Source: Channa striata (lineage: Eukaryota; Chordata; Actinopteri; Anabantiformes; Channidae). Taken from it: 64,000 nt of DNA. The stretch's first letter is position 1, and every line of letters starts with the position of its first letter. Location of the stretch: assembly GCA_033026295.1 (NCBI GenBank), contig CM065174.1, positions 24,851,498-24,915,497 on the forward strand, read 5' to 3'. The notes beneath the pieces were generated by a model. The model saw nothing but the letters and a program-made list of their open reading frames with translations. It searched no databases and was not told the origin of the DNA. Of this stretch, positions 49,808 through 60,010 are shown piece by piece. The position numbers and the translations under genes were made by a program.

Positions 49808-50038
49808 ATGGTGCCTGACGATTACCCACAGGACTTTAGCGTCTTAATTGAAGTTCTGAAACATGTCAGAGGCTTGGGGAACATCGCAATGAGTTGTGCT
49901 ATTTTATTTGGACCAATTTGCTGTTTGGACGTATGCTGCCCACCACAACATAAATGCATGTTTTGATTCCTGCAGAAGATTTTTCTCTGCCATCCATGGT
50001 ATGGTTCCTCAAAAACAAGCTTCAGGAGTAGGTGAGCT
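49808..50038 (+). pseudogene. Decayed coding relic resembling teleost 'SAMD3-like' multicopy proteins
   Basis: Read from ATG at 49808, the frame gives DYPQDFSVLIEVLKHVRGL then GNIAMSCAILFGPICCLDVC and a P-P-Q-H-K-C-M-F stretch. TGA comes at 49964. The same frame continues with FLQKIFLCHPW to a second stop near 50036. The pattern (V-x-x-G-V-x-V-L-x-x-L, A-x-L-F-G-L-x-Y-x-L-N-L-x-Y-P, Y-T-F-E-F-L-Q-K) is what I recall for the C-terminal part of proteins labelled sterile alpha motif domain-containing 3-like in fish. The SAM domain itself is not visible. The premature stop makes it a relic. The function of that family is not known to me. Confidence 0.45.
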
Positions 50039-50796
50039 TAAAAAAGACTGTGCTTTCTGGAGTTCTGCAAGATTTGTTTTCTTCATGTATGTGGAAAGCT
50101 GTTATTTTTGGCACAATTCATCATAGATGTCTCGACTGTGAGCTTAAATAAGACTGCTAAAAGTTAAAACAAATGTGTTTCAAACAAATTGTTTCTTTGT
50201 ATTTTCTTTCTCCACTGGAGAAATGTTAAAATAGGAAGTCTGTTAATTAAAAGAGTACAATATGGACTGAATTGAACTGTTGTTGCATTCTAGCCTTTAT
50301 CTTGCTTCATTTGTAAGTTTACTTTTATGTTGGGCAAAACAAGATTGTATTGGTGGTAAACAAAAATGTGTGGAAATAAAATGTTAAATTGGTGTATGTT
50401 TTCTGTGTTTTTATGTAAATTAGTGAGTGTTAATTTCATGCTTTCTATTGCGGTGGTGTAAAACAAATCTGATTGAGACAAGATGACATTTTAGGAAAAC
50501 TACGAAAACCATATTACTTTATAAAACAATACTGAATTTAGGAACACTGAAAAGAAATTAACTAGTTGTCTTGAAGAGGTTTACTGATGTAGAGTGAATC
50601 AGAAAGAAATATACTAGACTAACAAAAAACTAACATTTGGACACAATAGAATGCTAAGAAATTCAATTTGTGCCCACAACAATATGTAGTGTTGAAAGAA
50701 CATGTTCAAGACATACTTAATTTACTTGATTGGATTAGATGCACCAAAGGTGCTATGATAGAATCATGTTCATTGAACATTTTATTTTTTTGAGTG

Positions 50797-52175
50797 CAGT
50801 AGTCACGTAGTTATATCTATCTATGAAACCAGATTAAACAAATCAATTAATCAAACTACAAGCATGTCTAAAAGACATAAGGGACTGGATGACGTATAAT
50901 TTCGTCTACTAAAATCAAATAAAACTGAAGTTATTGTGTTTGGGCATAAAAGCCTAAGAAACATGTTTTCACACCATATCATTACTTTGGATGACATAAC
51001 TCTGGCCCCAGTATTACTTCAAGGAATCTCTGAGTCATTTTTGACCAGGATTTGTCATTTACCTCACACATAAAACAAATCTCTAAAACAGCCTTCTTCC
51101 ATCTACGGAACATTAGGCAAAAATTAGGAGCATCCTCTCTCAAAGCTATGCTGAAAAACTGGTCAATGCATTTATTACTTCTGCATTGGACTACTGTAAT
51201 TCTTTACTTTCAGGCTGCCCCAGTAACTCTCTAAAAAGCCTTCAATAAATCCAAAATGCTGCAGCAAGATTATTGACTGGGATTGGTAAGAAAGATCATA
51301 TTTCACCTTCATTAGCTGATCTCCATTGGCTTCCCATTAAATGTAGAATAGAATTTAAAACCTTTCTTCTTACCTATAAAGCTCTAAACGGTCAAGCTCC
51401 ATCATACCTAAAAGATCTCTTTGTACCATATCATCCTAATAGACCACTTCGACCCAAAATGCAGGCCTACTTGTGGTTCCCAGAATTTCCAGAAGTAGAA
51501 TGGGAGGCAGAGCATTTAGCTATCAAGCTCCTCTCCTGTGGAACCAGCTCCCAGTCCAGATTCAGGAAGCAGACACCCTCCTTACTTTTAAGACTAGGCT
51601 CAAAACCTTCCTCTTCGATAAAGCTTATAGTTGGTTATAGTCATGCTGCTACAGGCTTAGACTGCTGGGGGACTCTGCACTGAGCCACTTTCCTCTTCCC
51701 TTCACTCTCTCCTCTCTTCCCACATTTATATGTCACCACTGTATGACATTAACTCTGTGTCTTCTTTGTCCCGTAGTCGTCTCTCTCCCTCTCTGTCTCT
51801 CTCTCTCTGTCCCTGTCCTCAGGTGTCCCTGGATTTGGAGCTGTGTGTCTTCCAGTGCGCAGCTACTAGTCCTACTAACCTGCCCAATGTTTTGTTGTTG
51901 CTTTCTTACTCTGTTCTTTTCTCTCTCCACTTTCCACTCACCCCAACCGGTCAAGGCAGATGGCCACCCACCCTGTGCCTGGTTCTGCTGGAGGTTTCTT
52001 CCGTTAAAGGGACTTTTTCCTCTCCATTGTTGCCTATTGGTTGCTCAAGGGGGATTTTGGGGGGTTTTCTTTAAATATTTGTATAGTCTTGACTTTATTT
52101 TGTAAAGTGCTTTAAGATGACCTCTTTGTAAATTGGCGCTATATCAATAAAGTTGAATTGAATTGAATTGAATTT
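50797..52175 (+). mobile_element. L2-type LINE, rearranged, right part with 3' end (copy 4)
   Basis: After 7 bases that continue the left part (CAGTAGT), the sequence jumps back to the segment just after YADD (TTATATCTATCTATGAAACC). It then runs through the RT C-terminal domain and 3' UTR to the GAATT tail near 52175. So the segment around SLRNMFSHHI occurs twice, at 47165-47238 and 50938-51003. Frameshifts occur near 50910, 51020, 51115 and 51240. The open segment at 51273-51683 carries the HISPSLADLHWLP block and then leaves frame. Confidence 0.88.
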
Positions 52176-52319
52176 CTTTCAATATTTAGTGAATTGTTGT
52201 GGTGTTGTTATTGTATGGGTATCTAGAAATTTGAGCATGTATCATATCAAAATCATAATTTTGGAATTGTGACAACAATAAAAACACTTTAGATACTGTA
52301 TATGTGCCACTATTGGAAA

Positions 52320-52752
52320 AAGCTCCATATATCTCAGCTAGACTTTGTCAGAAAGTCTTCTGACAAAGTGGGAGACCCGAAAGTTAACTGAAAGAAGGTT
52401 CTTTGGTCTTTTGGTCATTGTATTTGACAGAAATCAAAACTGCACGTTATCAAAACACACCATCCATAAGTTCTTCAAACAAAAATAGACAAAAAACTGC
52501 AGTGTACAGATATTCACACAGGCTTAAAGATGTAAATAGTGGCAAAAGTGCTTCTAATAAATATTGACTTGAAGGGTAAATACCTATGCAATCTCTAATT
52601 TTGCATTTGTTTAATTATTTAGAGATGTTTTTACTTTAACATTAAATAATTCTTGTTAATCAGTTTGTAGTTACGTTGAGCGTTATTCGATGTTGAAAAG
52701 AATTAATATTTTAAAACTTGCAAAGTGGGGTGAATACTTTGAGCACTGTATA
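52320..52752 (+). mobile_element. Tc1/mariner remnant, 3' end
   Basis: GACAAAGTGGGAGACCCGAA and AAAGAAGGTTCTTTGGTC at 52362-52410 resemble parts of fish Tc1 transposase genes. The stretch from GGCAAAAGTGCTTCTAATAA (52540) through TTGCATTTGTTTAATTATTT follows. The end GTGGGGTGAATACTTTGAGC with ACTGTATA (52725-52752) has the look of a Tc1 3' terminal region. The 5' terminal repeat and most of the transposase are gone. The 12-bp inverted repeat at 52342-52369 (ACTTTGTCAGAA, loop AGTC) lies in it. Confidence 0.6.
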
Positions 52753-55700
52753 CTGCAATTATTACAATCATTAGGAACTGAACATCTACAGTAGCTGGTA
52801 TAACTTCTTGGGGGAAAAGTAACAAGCAGCTTCTCTAAGACAGACAAGCACTGACCTCAGTGACACAAAATTTTATATATTGCATGTGAGAAAGAGAGAC
52901 AGAGTGCTTGAGCCAGCTGAACTCCTCTGCCTCTCCAGTTTGAGTGCCGTTTCAGATGTCAGACACACTATTTGACTGCTGAACTTCACCACAACAGCCC
53001 CCATTACCAAGCATCAGCCCAGCACTTCCTCTGGTCTCATGGCCTCCAACATTGTCAGGAGCTCTCTCTAAACCCCTCATGTTAATAGAATAAACTTGTG
53101 CAATCACTGAAATGATACATGGAGATAGGATGTTTAGAGACCCATAACTGTTCAAACCTTTTGGTAAAGTCGGTGCATTAATGTTTAATAATCATTATTC
53201 CCAGCAGAATATACGTCCATACATTGCCCAAAATAGTTGTCAAACTTAAACCACCATATGAAGATATGGCTCCTCTAGCAGAAACAAAGGTGCAGCCTCT
53301 CCATCATCCAGCAATACTTAAGCTTCCCTTTATGTTCCCTCCCTCATTAAAGTCTGAATAACTCAGCAAAGGCAAAGAAAAAAGCCAGAAAAGTGAGTAA
53401 ATTCTGCAGTATGAATAAAAGCCTCTTCAGGTTGCCATTTTGAATGTAAGAGTAGGGAAGAATGGTCTATAGACAAAACTTCAAAGAAGCTGACCCAGTG
53501 AAGACAGTGTGGTATGGATGGTGGCTCATGTACAAAGAGTTAGGATGATGGCCCATACCAACCTTGGAGAGAAATGAGTAGAGGTGTATAAGGAACTAGG
53601 AAAGAGATCAGAGGGATATGGTGGCACCAAACGTGATATCTCTATTGAAAAACTGCACTGACAACCTGTTTACTCTGAATGCAGCCCAATTATTTCAATA
53701 CACCAGCAGTCCAAGGAAGAAGAAGACTACGGAAAGGGGACATAAGAAAAGAATGGGTTTGGCATTGAGGCAAGAAGGCTGAGAGGAAAAAAGTTCACAG
53801 TCCTTTCAAAAAACATGGGTGCCTGCTGTGTGATGGATCATGGACTGGGTCTCAGGTAGGAAAGCAGTCTTCCAGGAAAAAAGGTGTCATCCTGATTGTT
53901 GAATAGATTAACTCCTGCTGTTTTTGATATAAGTGTCTTTACAAGTCATTCAACTTAAACGACTGTATAAGTCATTGGTGCCTACCTTGACTGACAGAAG
54001 TGTCTCTTGAAATAGCACAATACGGTTGGCTGGAATATTGGACCGTCATCATCATAGAAATAATTATAAACACATTGGTACTATTATGGACCCATCACAG
54101 TCTGGTTACGGTTTGGCACAACAACATATCGGTTAGGTTTAGTATACTAAATAGTAAATAAAGATTGTGGTTTGATGTAAAATAATTACTTCCTTAGCAT
54201 CGCAGCACTCTCATCATCAAGTTATAATAATAAACATGTGGCTAACATTGGAACAGTCACAGATTAAAAATACATTTCACGCTGGAATCCTGTGGGAAAG
54301 TCTGGTGTTTTGTGAGTTACCAATCCACCCCAACCTCCTTCTAGCAATTTTTGAACACCAGATTATAAAAGGCCTTTGAGGCAAATTTGTGACATGTGAA
54401 ATTGGGTAAATAAGTTTGAGTTATTTTTTACAACTTCTTATTTTCTACTTTTACAGGCTGAAAAGTTGTAAAAATAACTTTCGGCCTAGTTTAGGTGTAA
54501 ATGAAATCTTGTGGAATGAAGTTTAGTTTTCTACTGTAGTGCAAGACTAAAACTACCTAAATTAGAAAAAAAATATGTTTTTCTAAAATTAAAAATAAAC
54601 ATCAAGGTGTGCTGCAAAGTTCACTGCAACTTTGATTAAGTTATAAAACACATGTATTAAAATGTATTAAACTGTATTAAACAATCATGATCTATATGTC
54701 AAGTCTCTAGGTCAAAATGTGAACAAAGAATGAAAAAAACAATAAAAAAGACAACAATAAATGAAAAATAAAAATACCTTCACATTAAATTAAATTGCCA
54801 AAATAACTTTTTTTTTCAGCCACAAGTTAAAACATTTTCACAAGACAAAGTCTCTAAAAACAGCTCCTGCTTTGTTAATTATCTATTTAGAAAAATCTAA
54901 CAAATATTTAAAGATGTTTTTAATAAAATATTTGTTGTAAATCATCACATAAAAATCACAGAAAGTATTTTCTTTTCACTGAGCCCTTAACAATAGTGGT
55001 AATATCCTGAATACAAATAGGGAATAATGTCTATTCAATATACTGTATATAGTGACATAAAAACTGGGACACTGTGGGAGGCAACCACTGTAAACATTAC
55101 AAGCACGAGAGCTTCAGCTATAGTACAGTATGTCTGGTATGCCATAGATGATGACAAGTGCCACAACTAAAATAAACATATTAAATTGTTGCTTATCATT
55201 GAGAAAAATGGGGCAGTGAGATTAAAAGGGGGAGGCAGTAATACAATATTAAAGCACAAATTCGACAAGTAAAACTAAGCACTATTGACTGTTTATTAAG
55301 CACAACTAGCTAGAACTAATTTAATCTAATATCTACCTGCAATGTCTCTGTAAAACAATTTCAGTGATTATTTTCTTTGTGAATGTGCTAGACCTCTTGT
55401 AATACAATCCATTCATAGTAATAACTTTATTGCTGGTAATTGTATATATAAATATGATTAAATTAATTAGCACACCAACATCTAATGAAATCATATTTTT
55501 AAAGCTTTTTTAAAGCCCAGCACTTGCTGCCAAGTCCTAGTGATTTATATACATCGGAAAGCAGTTCTGTGAAAATTCATCTAAAAATTATTTTTAAAAA
55601 AATCTATTATGTCATTGTACCTCCACCACCAAGCAAGTAAGAGTGAACATACAGGCTACATTATAGTATGTCTTCATGATTTCTCCTTTGTGATAACCAC

Positions 55701-56568
55701 GTGGCCATATTTGGCACACATGTGTATACATGTGAACATCTGAACCGATCATTTAAGTAGACCCCATATGTAGTGCTAAATGGAGCAGAGTCAGTGTCAC
55801 CGGTCAGATAGTGTCACCCAATGTGGGGTGGATGCTGACAGAAGATGGTGTACAGCCTGTCAGTGAGTATGTCAGTAAGTCATTTCACAATTCCTCACCA
55901 GCATCTATGCCACTTTAAAATTTGAAAAATCAAAGATGTAAAGCAACTGAATGCAAATTGTACACTAAGCTGTAGTTTGAAAGCAGAATAAGCAAGTAAA
56001 ACAAAAAGTGTGAGTAGCTGTCTTTCCTGGACACTGACCTGGACAGTACAGCAAACACAGCGCTGGTCACCCTCTCATCTTGCTGCTCTTATCAGATTTC
56101 GCACTCCAGCTCCCTTCCAATTGCCTTTTGAAGTTGGTCCCTCTGCTATTTCCGCAGTAAAAGTCGCTGGCACAGGAGGGAATGACGGAGAGGAAGAGGG
56201 AGATGGGGGTAGAGTCCTCCTGTATTGCCTTTCCCCCCTCCTCCTCTTTTCTTATTCTCTTTACTTTCCCCTGTTGTATTTTGCAGTAGCAGAAATCTGC
56301 ACTTCCTCTTGCTTTTCTATAGCAAAATAAAAATCTCTTTATACACCCATTACTGGAAGACAAGGAGACAATAACATAGTGAGAGGGAGAGAGATAGAGA
56401 GAGAGCAGCAACAAAAGTCTGCTCTGTCACCTCGTGTCCCTCCTGTTCAAATTTAGAGGCTGGATTTCAGGCTGCAAGGCAAACTGTACTGGGCATGCCC
56501 ACAACCGAGAGGCACACTTTGTAATGAACACTCACTTCCTCCCTTGTTCTTGCTTCACCCCAACCCCC
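52753..56568. other. Unassigned region
   Basis: No gene or transposon recognised. Very A-rich at 54580-54960. Opposite-strand open frames around 56010-56414 overlap a purine/pyrimidine-rich stretch and look like composition artefacts. Confidence 0.4.
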
Positions 56569-56610
56569 ACCCTTTCTCCCTCCCCTCCCGAGAGGGGAGG
56601 GAGAAAGGGT
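56569..56610. repeat. Perfect 19-bp inverted repeat with 4-base loop
   Basis: Left arm 56569-56587 is almost pure pyrimidine and right arm 56592-56610 is its exact complement. The loop is CCGA. It could extrude as a cruciform or form a very stable RNA hairpin. No transposon termini are evident. Confidence 0.92.
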
Positions 56611-58270
56611 AGCTCTCAGGATTGCAGGGATAAGGACTAATGCTTAGGCCGAAGTCCACACAGCTCCAATGAGAAAGTCCCACATAAAAATATTACATAC
56701 TTAGGAAATAACAGCCTAAAAGAGCAAAAAAGGAAAGGGACAAAAAAATAAGTATATAAAAAAAATACAATGCAGTTTTAAGTACATGAAGAATCTATTT
56801 TGCTAGGAAAAGTCATTTTAATCACAACTTTATCTACAGTGCTTAATATTGTTGGTTTGCAGCATATCTACAATCTGAGTCGTGTGTATTTTGGATGGTT
56901 GCCTAGACTGACGTAATATTTAATCCACAAGAATATCCCTAAAAAAGGCAAGGTTTTTAATTGAAGCTTCTTGATGAAGTGTGCTCATGTCAGCTATTTC
57001 CTGCAACAGTTCTGCATTAGTGAGATAAAAAGATATTATCTGGACCTATTCTTTCCAAATTAAGCTTAGGCTGCATCGTGTTACTACTGGTACACATAGT
57101 CATTTGGATCAAGCTGATACATCTGAGAAGTGGTGTGTGTAGTTTACTGCTTTAAAGTGACAAAGCAGTGCAGTTTTTTTCTAGGCTTTGTGGAGCATTT
57201 GTGACGTATTTCTTTTCATATTCAACCTCCTGCCTGTGTTATCTCATGCACCTCATGCTGACCCAGATTCTCTGCACCCACACTATCAGGTATTACAACC
57301 TGGCTATAGAATAAAGACAACAGGTTCAGGGAGTTACAGAGAGATACAGGTACAGAACATTCCCCCAGCCTTGTCGTTGTGCTAATCTCAATTGGTATGT
57401 TTTGGAATAACATAAATCATAACTTAACATAAAGTACGGTAATTTTAGTACTTGAAAAAAATCTATGGCCAGAGCTTGCTGCTCAGGCCTTCTGTCGAGA
57501 CACTGTAATGCGGCAGACATCCTAAGCAGACAGTAATGCATCTAGAACTATCGAAGGGAGAAAACAGGGGCGAGGAAGAGAGGGATTAGGTCCAGACGGC
57601 TGCAGGCTTGACCCGGGGGTCAGAGTTCATGAGAACCAGTGAGTCAATATAAAGATATGAGGTCAGTGCCACAACTGGATAAGCCAGACAACATGTGTCT
57701 ACGTTGCAGCAGATGCTGGAGTATCGAGGAATAGGGGGAAAGTGTAAATTAAAAGCTACAAAGTTGAACAAAGCAGGAGAGGTGCTAATCAAGTTTGAAA
57801 GCATCAGAGCAAAGCTTCATGCAATTCTTAGTGTAGGTTTACCTGCATATAGTGCACAAATATGGGAAGATAGTTAAGCCCACAGACAGACTTCAATAGC
57901 GGAATGATTGAATTTTTTTAAATATCCAACACATCTGTGTTGGATGTTTGTCAGATACACGAAAATTTAAAGCACGTTCAAAGGTGTCCATGGCACTTGG
58001 CTGTATGAGAAAGTAAAAAGCAAGTGTGAACAATGTAAGAAGCACCCCAGGAACTTTGACACCACTGAAGGCTGGCAATGTGGTCATTGATTTGTTTAAA
58101 ATGACATGGCCAAGGGATATTTGCAAAGTCCAACTGGCAAGAAAGGAGGGAAAGTGGGCAATTTCCAGATTCCTTTTAAAATAATTGGGCAATTTGGCCA
58201 AGTATTTTCTTAATGGACTAGAAGGGACCTCCAGTTACAGTCGTTAGACACTGTTAACAAGACAATCAGC
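56611..58270. other. Unassigned region
   Basis: No gene or transposon recognised. Frames at 57188-57877 and 57893-58201 have no family pattern. Confidence 0.4.
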
Positions 58271-58338
58271 TCTTTTATTATGTAAAGTGCCTTGAGATGA
58301 CCTTGTTGTAAATTGGCGCTATATAAATAAAGTTGAAT
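58271..58338 (+). mobile_element. L2 3' tail fragment
   Basis: Only the last 68 bases of L2 are present, from TTTATTATGTAAAGTGCC through GTAAATTGGCGCTATATAAA to ATAAAGTTGAAT. An extreme 5' truncation, as often left by incomplete reverse transcription. Confidence 0.9.
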
Positions 58339-58350
58339 ATGTATGACAGC

Positions 58351-58398
58351 ACAACTGACAAATTGGCCTTGACAAAAAACTGACAAATTGGCCTTGAC
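58351..58398 (+). repeat. Short tandem duplication
   Basis: AACTGACAAATTGGCCTTGA occurs twice, about 26 bases apart, directly after the L2 tail. Confidence 0.85.
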
Positions 58399-58487
58399 TA
58401 TGCCAGACCCATTTGGGTCTGTGCCTGCAGAGCATGGCCCTCTTGACTCAATACAGTGTCATTAGCCCTCTCACACTGGTCTCTCAG

Positions 58488-58681
58488 GACCTTTGACCCC
58501 AGGACTGAACAAAGACCTGTCATTAACTCCAGGCCGGCTGCCCCGTCAGCGCCAACCTGCAGCCCCCACAGCCAGTCTGGAATCAAATGAAGTGGGTCAG
58601 ACTAACACAATGCACTCTTCATCAACCCTAACCCCACTGACAACTACTGGTCCACTGTCTCAGATATCTCAAGCAAGATAA
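58488..58681 (+). CDS. Candidate terminal coding exon, unrecognised protein
   Basis: A polypyrimidine acceptor-like site (CCCTCTCACACTGGTCTCAG-like, ending CTCAG at 58487) precedes an open block of 64 codons ending in TAA at 58679-58681. The residues are rich in S, T, P and Q: LNKDLSLTPGRLPRQRQPAA, then SLESNEVGQTNTMHSSSTL and GPLSQISQAR. The composition is protein-like and unlike the surrounding AT-rich DNA. An AATAAA lies at 58815. It would be a disordered C-terminal tail. No upstream partner exon is recognised, and the minus strand is also open over part of it. Chance or an old pseudogene remains possible. Confidence 0.3.
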
Positions 58682-59917
58682 GTCAGTGTCCATCGACCTG
58701 CTCCAGATGTGTGAGGTGTATTGGTAAAGCACAGGGGGCCAACATCAAGTACACAGTTAGCGGGATGGAAAGCAATAATTGTGGCAAGGCAATTGTTTGC
58801 TTAATGTATTAGTCAATAAAGTACATAAAGAAAACACATATATGTTTAGCAAGCAGTGTGATGACCAAAAGTAAGATGATAATGATTCTGACTTCTAGAG
58901 CAATCAGAATGTATTAAAATATGTTATTTTTTCAAGTTTTATACATATATTTATTCAACAAGTACTGTACTGTAACAGCACTGGTTGTGGATTTTTCTGT
59001 GTTTTGTAATGTCTTTAATGTGCCTCAAGAGGGACCTAATGTCATTTCAGGCAAATTTCAAGCTGAAACCGTAGTTAAAAAGATCCAAGAGCCCTTGTGA
59101 TGAAATTTGGTAAAGTATGACATTACCACTTCTATCACCACACCCAATGAATATAAAAAAATACTGCTGTATTTTTTCTAAATTTTTATATTTAAAATAA
59201 GCCTGGAGATGTTGAGAGCTGTTGAGACAGAATAGTGAGATTTCAGAGAAAACAAGTACATGGAGCACTAGCTCCACCGACTGGACAAAATGCATCTTAC
59301 AGACAGTCTGCTGTCTGTGTTGGGAAGACATTTTTTATCCACAAACCCAAACAATATAAATTGTTCACACAAAATGTTTAATTAGATTAGATAGTCTTTG
59401 TTTTGAATGTGTGCGAGGAAAATCTTTTGAAAAACAATGTTTGCACAAACATGTGCAACAACAGTTTAGCACGCTGTGCATACACTTAGTATGTACATAA
59501 TTATAACATTGTTGCAAACAAATAGCTGTTGTTGTATAAAACTGGGACCTGTATGACAAAGCAAGATTAGTTTATCAACTATTAGGGCGTTACTCAAGTT
59601 CTCCAGGACCACAAAACTGTCTCACTTTAACTCAAGTTACATCACCATGGTGATCATCATAGGAAAACAAAGATTTTGATTTTGGTAAATTCTGATAACC
59701 TGAAGAACTTAGCCTTTGTTTGCTCTCAAACAAGCAGGTTAGGTAAACATATTCCTATAGTGTAATGCACCAAACATAATTTAAAAGACAGACAATAACG
59801 TTGGCAACAGTTTATTTTTTGTGTGTCACAATCACTTTCAATTCAAACACTTCCTTGTTTTTTGTTTTTGTTAGTTTTTTTGGAAGCCTTAATCTTTTAT
59901 GGTGAACCCAATCACCT
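58682..59917. other. Unassigned region
   Basis: AATAAA at 58815. Otherwise AT-rich with no recognised gene or repeat. Confidence 0.4.
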
Positions 59918-60010
59918 TCTCTCAAAAATGCTGTTATGGAGATCTGCTTGTAGCTAAGAATTTCTGCACCAAACTCAAGTAAAACTGTGTCTGCCTTATA
60001 TTTAAGCTTG
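59918..60010 (-). repeat. Partial unit of the right-end tandem repeat, inverted
   Basis: On the minus strand it matches the GCAGACACAGTTTTATTTGA to TGCAGAAATT to GCATTTTCTC order of the units at 63050-63935. It ends at AAGCTTG (60004-60010), a string also present in the adjoining L2. Confidence 0.8.

Larger units (their letters stand above)
47239..50796 (+). mobile_element. DNA transposon with CACTC termini (EnSpm/CACTA-like), nested in L2
   Basis: The left end is CACTCAAAAAAG (47239-47250) and the right end TTTTTTTGAGTG (50785-50796), giving inverted termini of at least 11 bases. L2 sequence is interrupted exactly at these ends. CA at 47237-47238 and CA at 50797-50798 could be a 2-base target duplication. 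The CACT start and TTGGATTTGCAAAATACAAG subterminal sequence suggest EnSpm/CACTA, but no TNP2-type transposase was recognised, so that name is tentative. Inside are a promoter-like segment with a GTAAGT donor (47535-47540), decayed exon-like pieces, a coding relic at 49808-50038 and an AATAAA at 50375. Length is 3558 bases. Confidence 0.65.
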
